Below are positions 53,390 to 63,834 of a stretch of 64,000 nt of DNA, piece by piece (within the stretch, counting starts at the first letter, position 1; every line of letters begins with the position of its first letter). The position numbers and the translations under genes were made by a program. The notes below the pieces were generated by a model. It saw only the letters and a list, made by a program, of their open reading frames with translations. It had not been told where the DNA came from and did no database searches. The stretch is from Tethya wilhelma (taxonomy: Eukaryota > Porifera > Demospongiae > Tethyida > Tethyidae): the NCBI GenBank assembly GCA_964030475.1, contig CAXIPT010000002.1, positions 10,366,166-10,430,165 on the forward strand, in the 5' to 3' direction.

Positions 53390-53555
53390 CTTTAAGGGTG
53401 AATTAAATTCTCGTGGTGAGAGAGTTGTAAGGGAATTAAAACAATCTCCAGAGGATTACTATCAATGCAAGCAAAGATAACTTCAGCCCACAAGTTGAAG
53501 GCTACTAATTTTCCGCCAATCAGTTTAAATGAAAGGAGAGTAAACATGTATTATT
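53390..53555. repeat. Diverged direct repeat, copy 2, with empty hairpin site
   Basis: Aligns to 52810-53010 without the hairpin. The rest of 52620-54150 contains only simple sequence and a (GT)n run at 54066-54104; no gene is seen. Confidence 0.75.
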
Positions 53556-54063
53556 GTGTACTGGATCTTGACTGTGACCGATAACAGAGGCATGCAAAGG
53601 TTATGGGAATTTTTTTTTTTTTCTCCTCCAAACAGTCTCATCACTGTAGTATAAACACAATGAATATGATTACTACCATTAGATGAGTATTTTCACTTTA
53701 AGGACACTTCCTGTCCTCCACTGTAATTGAATTATCATTACCCCCCACACGTATACAATAGCAGTGATGTCATACACCCACACACCATGTCGTGCACTTA
53801 AATTAAAACCATCTGCTCCACAAAAACACACAAACAAACAAACACACACAAAAACTTGCACAACGAAGCTACAGCTGCCTGACATTAAGTGTTTCTCACT
53901 GTCAATGTCCCACCTCTTTCTTCTTGGGCTCTCTCTACAACACCATACTGATAGGCATAGAAATAGAGTAGGTTATCAAATTCACCTCCATATGATCTGG
54001 AATTGGGCAAAGTGTGTGTATAATTAAATTATTATTATTAATTATTGCTGCTGTTTACTTAAG

Positions 54064-54107
<44 letters not shown>

Positions 54108-54151
54108 TGAAGAGGGGGATATTTTGCTGTCAGATTGTTATTGATCATCTG

Positions 54152-55895
54152 CTACAGCAAAACAGTTGTGTGCCAGTAATTGCAGTACATGTACCTTTCA
54201 CTGAGAAGCTCTTGCATTTCTTTAAAGAAGTAATAAATGGCCTCAATTGTTGCAAGATGTTCCCTGGTTTTAGTTTGAGGCCTGAAACAACAACACAAAT
54301 TAAAGTTAGTTAGTGTGGAATACTGTAATGAATGAAGTCACCGATCTGTTTAGCCTCGTACCCAGGCCTTCTCAATAAAAAATAAACTTTGCAACTCAAG
54401 AAATTTAAAATATATTATGTGCTAGGGAAGGTCTGGGAACAAGGCTGGATCTGTTTAGGTCAGTGAAAGATAAAATTAAAGATTGTCTTTACCTCCAAAA
54501 GAAAGTCTTTGTGTTTGTCAATCTTACACAAGGGAGTCTTGATATCCTCTCATCCTGAGAGTATGAAACAATTTTAAAAACTATGTCATATGCAGAATTT
54601 AACCAACAAACAAAAAAAATTAACTGAATTTTTGCATGTTTGTTTTCACCTTCAGTATACTGTGTGTCTGTTGCCATGTTGAGTCAATCACCACGACCCT
54701 GTCCACACCAGACCACCACTGCCAGCAGCTGCTGTTGCTCTCACTAGCGCCACCATCTGTTGACACTTCAGTCCTCTCTTGATGGTGGTGACGGTGTTGA
54801 GCCAGTGAGAGAGCAAACTCAGTCGTTGAAAGAGAACCCTAGATCATACACAAAATGTAATTATTATTCAACGTGCATGTGCACACAGCAAATATGCTGT
54901 TCTTATAATGTGTCAATATAGATTACAAAATTGCATAAAAACATAACAATTATCTCAACCAATTCCAAAATGTGCATGCTATGACAAGCACAGGTGTTCA
55001 GTATTATTGTACAAGCTATATAGCAATCTTGTCTTTCAGTGTCAGGGGGGCGGGATGGTTTAAGGGGTAGGATGGCTTAGAGTATAAGATGGTTAAGGGG
55101 GTAGGATGGTTCAGGGGGTTAGTGGATGGAAGCCATCTTACCTCCTTGGGGAACACCAGTACGACTCTTGACTCATCATCATAGTGAGGGATCTCGGGGA
55201 ATATGTGAATGGTGACATCATCAGGAGCTAAGACTCTGGCGTGGGTGGCTGTACTCTTGCCAACAACTTCTAGTGGATGTTTAATTCTGGACGGAAATAA
55301 AGAATAGCAAACTGTACATAAATTTCAATTGGAGCATTGAATAAATCGAATCACATGCATGCATGTAACTTTAATATAGCAATACCGTATAGCGGGTAGA
55401 TTTGGCAAATTGGTGAATTATCTTTCAAATCACCAAACAGTTTTGTATGCAGCATGCACACACATATAAATAAGCAGCAGATGCCGAATTAAAATCGCCA
55501 ATCTTGTTAACATGGGACTGAATTTACCAAATTTTAAACCCTCCAAATCTACCCATTATACGGTACACAGCAGCTGCCAAGATCAGTAATGATAACGTAC
55601 ATATCTAGTTTGACAGGGAGGCTGACACGTGGAATGAGACTGGGATCCACACCGACAATTTCATAACAGGTGTAGCAGAAGAACTTCCTCGATCGATGGC
55701 AACTGGGACAAGGAGAACGGCCTATTACCTGTCTGAATATGTGTGTACACATTGTGCCAAGGAGATGCAAGGGTTACTAAAGGAATTCACAGCTAGCTAG
55801 CTAACTAGGCTGCACCTTAGTGGCTCCCAGGAGGCAAGCTGGAGATGAGAGAAAGGATTGAGACGAGGGTAAGCAGAAGCTGTTGCTCCAGCCAT
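54152..55895 (-). CDS. DTWD1: DTW-domain tRNA-uridine aminocarboxypropyltransferase 1
   Basis: Six exons on the minus strand join in frame: 55895-55816, 55732-55601, 55286-55142, 54838-54650, 54554-54493 and 54281-54152; 245 residues. The N-terminal part has the two CxxC zinc-type pairs (CPSCHRSRKFFCYTCYE). The core reads LPVKLDIIKHPLEVVGKSTA, THARVLAPDDVTIH and VVLVFPKE. The catalytic-family motif DSTW is in VVVIDSTWQQTHSIL, followed by RLTNTKTFFWR and ATIEAIYYFF. In human and bacteria, DTW proteins use S-adenosylmethionine to put the acp3U modification on tRNA. Human DTWD1 is longer, mostly by a disordered insert. It is divergent from the F-box-like gene at 56150, 254 bp apart. Confidence 0.92.
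54351..54447. mobile_element. Hairpin MITE, TAGCCTCGT family, in DTWD1 intron 5
   Basis: TAGCCTCGTACCCAGGCCTT opens and AAGGTCTGGGAACAAGGCT closes the element. GATCTGTT stands on both sides, an 8-9-bp target duplication. It is about 97 bp with an AT-rich loop. Confidence 0.65.
55040..55135. repeat. Tandem repeat of GGGGTAGGATGGTTTAA
   Basis: Five or six variants of a 17-20-bp unit in DTWD1 intron 3. The same array is repeated at 59838-59933 in the second copy. Confidence 0.75.
55383..55565. mobile_element. MITE, TACCGTATAGCGGG family (DTWD1 intron 2)
   Basis: TACCGTATAGCGGGTAGATT and AATCTACCCATTATACGGTA are inverted termini of a 183-bp element, bounded by TA. The core has GCATGCACACACATATAAAT and CCGAATTAAAATCGCCAA, the reverse of the core of the other copies. 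An identical copy lies at 60181-60363. Confidence 0.8.
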
Positions 55896-56149
55896 TTTAT
55901 AGAGCTGCAGAGTGGTGTGGAAATTTATGTAAGAGCCGTGGCAACAACTTGTGTGTGTGTGAACTTACAGAACTGAAGACATCAGACATTAGCTGGCCAC
56001 AGCATGCAGTGCAGTGGGGCTTAGCACTGCCCAGTATATAAAAGTTCAAAGTACGGTCTGTCTATAATTAACGCGCACCTCCCCCGCGCCCTGGGGGCCC
56101 TTTTTATGATTCGAACCACGGCCACGTGGATTCTGGGTGTGCGATCGAC

Positions 56150-58572
56150 ATGTCTTCTTTTTCCGAGGCTTCTTCTTCAGAATCTATTTCCTCGACCAGT
56201 TTAGAAATACATTATTATTCAGGTACTATTGATCTATTGATGTGCCAGTTTTTATATTTTAATCATTTTAATATATCTCTGCAGACCATGAAGATGAATC
56301 CGCCCACATTGGCTATGATTGGTCATTACAAGAAAATGCTCTCCAGAAATTTTGTCTCTTCAAGATTGTCGAAAATTTTGAACACTATCCTGATGAAGAG
56401 CTTGCTCGCATACCGACCAAATTGCGTCGCCTTATACTCCCTTATTTACCTGTAGCAGACATAGGTAGGCTTACTGGTACCACCTACTTCTTTGAGGAGA
56501 TTGATGCTGAAGAAATCTGGAAGCAGATATACCTAAAGAATATTCCCAGGTACTTTAAAATGCTAAAGTGCTTTCCCATGTGTAGTGAGGTAAATGAGGC
56601 ACGGAAAACTCTCAAAGAGAAGTGTTCAACATTCAGAGAGCGGTACCTTTCTATTCTTGCCACCATCATAATGAATTGTGCACGTCCATCTGGTAGCTTT
56701 GCAGGTAGGGGAAAACACGATGGTTGTATGTATTATATGGACCCCCCTCCACCTTCAATTCTCAAGAATTCACCACTGGACATAGTGTACACTCTGATAG
56801 CTGGGGAAAAGGTAGTGGGTGTAATAAAAAAAGCCAAGAGTACAGCCTATACCTATGAGGAAATTGATGATGAAGACTATTTTGAGCATAGAAATACACT
56901 TTACACTGCCGTAGCAGATTACCAAATAGGTGAGTCTCACATTGATGACCGGTTGAAGCATCGGCATGAGCAGTACTATACGCAAATTGTAGAACGCTAC
57001 AAGCTGTACGTGCCTCCTCGTTATCAGACAGAGTATGCCACTGTCAGTGCTAAAAGGTATCTTTCAGATGAAGATGCCATCACTTTACTGACAAAAAAGT
57101 GTGGCTACTTACCCAAGCACTTAATTGTGTCTGCTTCTGCTTTTAGCTCGAAAAAATGGAATCCTGGTTTATTGCAAGCATTTCTTTGCCAACTTGAATC
57201 TCTGAAGCTATGTTTTGATGAGAATGCAAGTCATGAAGCTCAACATTTGCTCAATGCTGTAATGTCTAGCTCAAAGCCAGTACTATCTTCATTGACTCTC
57301 TTTGATTCGGTGCGTTACCGTTACGGAAGTATTGTTCTTCAATATCGCCAATTGCACCACGATGATTGTCTTTCGTTTATTCCTATTTATGATTCTGAAT
57401 TTGATGAGGAATTCGAAACTGTAGAAACTGAACTCCCAAAGTATTTGTCATTTCTTAGTCCACACACTCTTATTACCTTGAACACATTACAAGAGCTCTC
57501 TTTGTGCGGCAATATTACAGGAAATGATCTTGATGATCTCGTAGAGACAATTAGAAACCAAAAATCTCTCACTTCATTTTCACTTGATGCAACTTCTGAG
57601 CCTCTTTACCTTGAACTCGATGATGAACATGGTTCTGCATTCATTGATGCTCTCATTCTTGTCTTTGGTACCCAAAATTTTCAAAGGGTTGAGCTTATTA
57701 ATGTTATTCTCCCTCAAGTGTGGGTGCAAAACTTGTTGGATGGTTTTTTCCAATCAATGCTTTCATGTAAAAATATATGTCCAGTGCAGCATACTCAGGT
57801 TCTCAAATGTGAAGGTGAGGTGTTAGTTGATGCTAATAGATTAGAGCCTTCCGATGTCTACAAGCCATTTACATTAAGTCTAGATCTCTCCCCACGTTCT
57901 TGTTTGAAACAACCTCACCTCTTGCCACTACCTCTTCAATCAGATGCTGAGTGTCATGGCTTGAAATTCTGCTTTTATGATCCGCAAGAGTTGCTATTTG
58001 ACTGTGTACTCATTACAGTAAACTGTAGCAAGTACTTCAATGAAGTTGGAGTGCGCGCAAAGAGTTTGTTACTCAGTCAACTGCGTATTCAAAGTAAATT
58101 GCAGCTTGCTGGGTGGAATTTGTTGGGGTCGGAAAGCCTTGAGTTTTTATTTTTCAGCCATCCGATTAACCCTGACTACGTTTCAGCTTTACTGCAGCAG
58201 CTGTCATTTTTACTGACAGCTCAGAGTAATCTGAAGGTAATCAAAGTCTCAGAAGTTGTGATCAATCCAGACACTTTTCAATGTAGTCCTTTCTCTTACG
58301 AATCTTTTGCCAAGCTTTCTGATTCCTTATTCTCTGTGCCCAATCTCAGCCAACTCAAGTTTGAAATCTTGCTACAGGGTGCCACGGGTGACCAAATTGA
58401 CACCAGGCTCATTGAGTTGATGCATAACAGCTGGAAGAAGAATAGTAGTGGACAAAAACCAAAGAAATTTGAGTTAAAATTGCCCAAAGGTGCGGATATA
58501 GCTGATCCCCAGATCCAACCAAATGCTGCTGAGTTGGCCAATGAAATTGGTTTGGACATAGTCTATGTGTGA
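56150..58572 (+). CDS. F-box-like / leucine-rich family protein, divergent two-exon member
   Basis: Exon 1 is 56150-56222 and exon 2 is 56285-58572, joined in phase 1 (GTACTA donor, CTCTGCAG acceptor); 786 residues. The N-terminal module FEHYPDEELARIPTKLRRLI then LPYLPVADIGRLTGTTYFFE and IDAEEIWKQIY aligns position by position with the signature of the array at 24313-40700 (EQYPPDMLALLPRHFRRG...LLPPADLFQLEQTKVVEGID, VWK). This member is strongly diverged and lacks the VTLLPSRYSRFF block. Leucine-rich segments include LNTLQELSLCGN and LTSFSLDATSEPLYLEL. It is the only family member here with an intron inside the coding region and the only one on the plus strand. Confidence 0.75.
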
Positions 58573-58816
58573 ATGGAGCCTGGCTGGGCTGAGTGTGTAG
58601 TACTAAATGGCCAGTGTGTGTTATGTGGCAACATGTATATTCAGTATTTGTAATTTATAACTATTTAGTTATGTTTTTGTGTTGCAGCAGCATTCATCAT
58701 TCAAGTAATTTTTTGTATAATATTGTGTGTCAGCAGTCGATGTAGCAAGCTATATCAGTTTTGTGTAGTCACGGAGTGTAAATTATTTGTTATAACTGTT
58801 ATTCGTATGAGTTTTT

Positions 58817-58853
<37 letters not shown>

Positions 58854-59477
58854 TCTGGAGTATCCAGACCCTTTTTCCCGCGCGTAGTTTTAGCGCGCGT
58901 GTAAAGGGTCTGGATACTCCAGACTAGTGTGTGTGTGTGTTGCATAGACCATTATAGCTAATTTTATTATTAAGTGTACTCCTATCAGTTTGGAACAAGA
59001 ATGTAACGGGCTAGCTTGATACATCATTGCACACAATCCAATAAATTAATGTTGCTGTTGCATAAAGTCGTGCATGCACACAGACCACGCATCACTAGCT
59101 GAGTTCAAAGTGCACTTGAGAAATCCAAATAACGCGCACTAAGGCTGTGACCGGACTAGCTGTGTGTGTGGCAGTGGTTTTTGTGTGCGTTCTCTTCCTA
59201 AAGAACAGTCGTCCTGGACGTTGAAGGTTCGTCTCTAGGGATGTAAATATAACAGGAATATTGCCTTCTAAGTGTGAATGTAGCTTGTACGTATAAACTA
59301 CTGGGTTCCTATTAATACCTGCCCAGCAGCAAGTAGACTGAAAATTTATAAAAGACGTTATTATACGTACTCAAAATTTGGAGTATAGAAAAGACGTTTT
59401 AAATTTGGGAGAACTTTTATGAAAAGTTTCCTTTCCCCATAGTTTCTACAAATAACTAGAGAGCTATCTACTGCCAA

Positions 59478-59479
<2 letters not shown>
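58573..59479. other. Intergenic stretch with hairpin and OXSR1-like 5' sequence
   Basis: No gene. It holds (GT)n at 58820-58850, a hairpin at 58851-58926, and from 59102 to 59525 a diverged copy of the 5' region of the kinase gene at 61178 (compare 60788-61173). Confidence 0.6.
58851..58926. mobile_element. Hairpin element inside a (GT)n tract
   Basis: TAGTCTGGAGTATCCAGACC plus CTTT pairs perfectly with the complementary right arm; the loop is CGCGCG-rich. GT repeats continue on both sides, so it inserted into a microsatellite. It shares TAG...CTA ends and size with the TAGCCTCGT hairpins but not their arm sequence. Confidence 0.7.

Positions 59480-59525
<46 letters not shown>
59480..59525. 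repeat. (CT)n run ending at the N at 59526
   Basis: Corresponds to the (CT)n just before the kinase ATG at 61137-61173. After the N, sequence of the DTWD1 copy begins in the middle of an exon. Confidence 0.9.
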
Positions 59526-59526
59526 N

Positions 59527-60693
59527 CTGCTGTTGCTCTCACTAGCGCCACCATCTGTTGACACTTCAGTCCTCTCTTGATGGTGGTGACGGTGTTGAGC
59601 CAGTGAGAGAGCAAACTCAGTCGTTGAAAGAGAACCCTAGATCATACACAAAATGTAATTATTATTCAACGTGCATGTGCACACAGCAAATATGCTGTTC
59701 TTATAATGTGTCAATATAGATTACAAAATTGCATAAAAACATAACAATTATCTCAACCAATTCCAAAATGTGCATGCTATGACAAGCACAGGTGTTCAGT
59801 ATTATTGTACAAGCTATATAGCAATCTTGTCTTTCAGTGTCAGGGGGGCGGGATGGTTTAAGGGGTAGGATGGCTTAGAGTATAAGATGGTTAAGGGGGT
59901 AGGATGGTTCAGGGGGTTAGTGGATGGAAGCCATCTTACCTCCTTGGGGAACACCAGTACGACTCTTGACTCATCATCATAGTGAGGGATCTCGGGGAAT
60001 ATGTGAATGGTGACATCATCAGGAGCTAAGACTCTGGCGTGGGTGGCTGTACTCTTGCCAACAACTTCTAGTGGATGTTTAATTCTGGACGGAAATAAAG
60101 AATAGCAAACTGTACATAAATTTCAATTGGAGCATTGAATAAATCGAATCACATGCATGCATGTAACTTTAATATAGCAATACCGTATAGCGGGTAGATT
60201 TGGCAAATTGGTGAATTATCTTTCAAATCACCAAACAGTTTTGTATGCAGCATGCACACACATATAAATAAGCAGCAGATGCCGAATTAAAATCGCCAAT
60301 CTTGTTAACATGGGACTGAATTTACCAAATTTTAAACCCTCCAAATCTACCCATTATACGGTACACAGCAGCTGCCAAGATCAGTAATGATAACGTACAT
60401 ATCTAGTTTGACAGGGAGGCTGACACGTGGAATGAGACTGGGATCCACACCGACAATTTCATAACAGGTGTAGCAGAAGAACTTCCTCGATCGATGGCAA
60501 CTGGGACAAGGAGAACGGCCTATTACCTGTCTGAATATGTGTGTACACATTGTGCCAAGGAGATGCAAGGGTTACTAAAGGAATTCACAGCTAGCTAGCT
60601 AACTAGGCTGCACCTTAGTGGCTCCCAGGAGGCAAGCTGGAGATGAGAGAAAGGATTGAGACGAGGGTAAGCAGAAGCTGTTGCTCCAGCCAT
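59527..60693 (-). pseudogene. Second, partial copy of DTWD1 (exons 1-3 and part of 4)
   Basis: Nearly identical to 54729-55895 at a constant offset of 4798. Exons 1, 2 and 3 map to 60693-60614, 60530-60399 and 60084-59940. Exon 4 is cut at the N (59636-59527), so DSTW and the C-terminus are missing. Introns, the MITE and the tandem repeat are all copied. The near-absence of divergence and the break at an N suggest a second haplotype placed beside the first, or a very recent duplication. It is not a decayed gene. Confidence 0.8.
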
Positions 60694-61136
60694 TTTATAG
60701 AGCTGCAGAGTGGTGTGGAAATTTATGTAAGAGCCGTGGCAACAACTTGTGTGTGTGTGAACTTACAGAACGGATGAGCAGCATAAAAGTTCAAAGTACA
60801 GTATTGGAATTCTTCCAAATAACGCGCACTAAGGCTGTGACCGGTCTAGCTGTGTGTGTGGCAGTCGTTGTGCGTATTCTCTTCCTAACAGTCGTGTGGA
60901 CGTTGAAGGTTCGTCTCTAGGGATGTATTTGTGACAGAAATATTGTCTCCTACGTATGAATGTAGCTTGTACGTATAAACTTAGTACTGAAAAGAAGCAG
61001 CAAGTAGACTGAAAATTTATAAAAGACTTTATTATACTTACTCAAAAATTTTTGGAGTATAGAAAAGACGTTTTAAATTGGGGAGAACTTTGTCAAGAAA
61101 TTTCCTTTCCCCATATTTTCTAGATAGCTATCTACT

Positions 61137-61174
<38 letters not shown>

Positions 61175-61177
61175 GAC
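60694..61177. promoter_or_regulatory. Divergent spacer DTWD1 copy - OXSR1-type kinase
   Basis: Contains AGTTCAAAGT (60788-60797), TAACGCGCAC (60820-60829) and GGCTGTGACCGG, all repeated at 59102-59160. It ends in a (CT)n run at 61137-61173 five bases before the ATG. Confidence 0.5.
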
Positions 61178-61554
61178 ATGTCCACTCACCTATCAGCTCC
61201 TGACCCCAGTGCAGGGGGTCCTGCTAGTGGAGGGGGCAGTGACCCTGCCCCCCCATCCTCTCAGCAGCTGCAGTCAGCCTCCAGTGGAGCCCTCTCTTGG
61301 CCCAACAGAAGAGAAGCCTATGAGTTGCTTGATGTCATTGGTAAGAGAGAAAAAGTGCTTTGCTAGCGTAGTACCCATTCCTGCTATGGAGAGGACATAC
61401 ATACATACATACAGTATTGCATCACTATAATAATATTATCGTTGATGAGGTATAATTATAGTACTTACGATGTTGTTATTGCATAATTGAAGAATAAGTA
61501 TTGACTTTTGTAATGTAAACTTTATTTAAAGTACTTCTCGATTTATTTTTGTGG

Positions 61555-61596
<42 letters not shown>

Positions 61597-63568
61597 GCAG
61601 TGGTGCCACCTCGGTGGTCCAAGTGGCTAGATGTATCCCCAATGATCAGAAGGTTGCCATAAAAAGGATTGACTTGGAGAGATGTGGTTCCTCCATTGAA
61701 GAGCTTCAGGTGTGTGTGTGTGTGTGTTGCCTAGCTACATATATTGTTGCTATAACACATACATCAGCACATGATGTATGTAGAGTACAAGGTCTTCTGT
61801 ATGATATTATATATGCTCTTTTTTATCAATGCCATGGAGCTATATATGGAGCTGCTTGAACAACTTGGCATTTGCATATCACTTTCTCCCTTCACTCCTT
61901 ACACCCCTCACACCCTCTCCCCTCACACCCACACCCACATCTCCCTTCACTTCTTACACCCCTCCCACCCTCACACACACACACACACACATCTCCCTTC
62001 ACTCCTTACACCCCTCCCACCCTCTCCCCTCACAAATCACACACACACTTACAGAAAGAGATCACCCTGATGTCCAACTGCAACCACCCCAACGTCATAA
62101 ACTACCATACCTCCTTTGTGGTGAAGCATGAGCTCTGGCTGGTCATGAAACTCATGTCAGGAGGTAAGGTGGCTGGTTTTACTTGTACATTTACAGTACT
62201 TCAGTCAGTGTGGAAATAGTTTGTGATACATTAAATATAGGTGATTAATTTTGGCAATCAGTGCAAATTTAATTAATGCACACAAGGGAAAAAATTTCAC
62301 ACTATTGTGCATTTGATTACCATATAGCGGGTAAATTTGGTAGTCAATTTTAAAAGCTTGCCAATAAATATTTTCTTAAATTAATTGTCAATAAACCTGT
62401 GAAGTTGTGAATGTCATGTTTTGTGCCTCAGGCTCTCTGTTGGATATCGTGAAGCATGTGCTGGCCAAGGGAGGAAAAGGCGGAGTCTTGGACGAGGTTG
62501 TCATAGCAACCATTCTCAAGGAGGTGCTACTGGGTTTGGAATATTTCCATGGCAACAAACAGATTCACAGGTAGTTTAGTTTAATAACAGTTACTATTAG
62601 TACACAGTTCTGAACATACTCGTAGCGTTTGATTCTTTCTTGTTCCTTTGTCTTTGTTCTCTCCCAGAGATTTGAAGGCTGGCAATATTCTTATCGGAGA
62701 AGATGGCTCTGTACAGTTGGCAGGTACTTGTATAATAATTAGCTCAGGGGCTCTTTCAATCTTTGTGAATATTAGCTACCAGGGAATAGAAATAAGTTCT
62801 TTTTGCCAATTTTAATTTCATAGTTAAACTGTATTGTTGTTTTTTTCCCCGCAGTCTTCTGTCTGTGTACATGTACGTTGTACTGTTTCTTAAGCTTCCA
62901 TTCTAAGAGATGTGTGTTCATTCTCCCCTCCCATAGACTTTGGTGTCAGTAACTGGCTCTACGACACAGCCCAGAGGGACCAGCACCTTGGGAGCAAGGC
63001 AGCCAAGAAGATGCCCAGGAACACCTTTGTGGGCACTCCATGTTGGATGGCCCCTGAGGTCATGGACCAGGTAATAACCTAGCTAGCTGTACTGGCTGTG
63101 CTTTATTTAGAATTGGCTCTAGCTGGCGATGTGGAAACTACCATATCGTGGGTAAATTTGGTCGGCTTAAAATTTTGCGAATTTGCATGTTAGCAAGATT
63201 TGGCGATTTAATTCCACACGCTGCATTGTTTTATATGTGCACACGTGTATATAAAAATGTTTGGCAATTTGAAAAATAGTTCGCCAATTCGCCAAGTTTA
63301 ATTCTCACCAAATTTACCCGCTATACGGTATGTGTGTGACAATTATTTATATGTACATGCCTATGTGTGTGTGTTTGTATAATCATAATGGCATTGTCTA
63401 TTGCTGCAGTCTGTAGGCTACAATGAAAAGGCTGATATTTGGAGCCTTGGTATTACTGCACTGGAGTTGGCCACTGGAACAGCACCATATGCAAAGTTCC
63501 CTCCAATGAAGGTGAGGTTGCTGTGGCAGTTGAAGGAACTGATAGTTTAAGATTTGAGCTGCGTTTTG

Positions 63569-63636
<68 letters not shown>

Positions 63637-63792
63637 GTGCTGATGCTCACCCTAGAGAATCCTCCTCCCACTCTAGAGACGTGTGGTGACCTCAATGGCA
63701 AGGACTATCTCAAACATTACTCCAAGAGCTTCCAGAAACTAGTGGAGAAATGTCTTCAGAGAGACCCTGACAAACGGTATTGATATGTGTGT

Positions 63793-63834
<42 letters not shown>

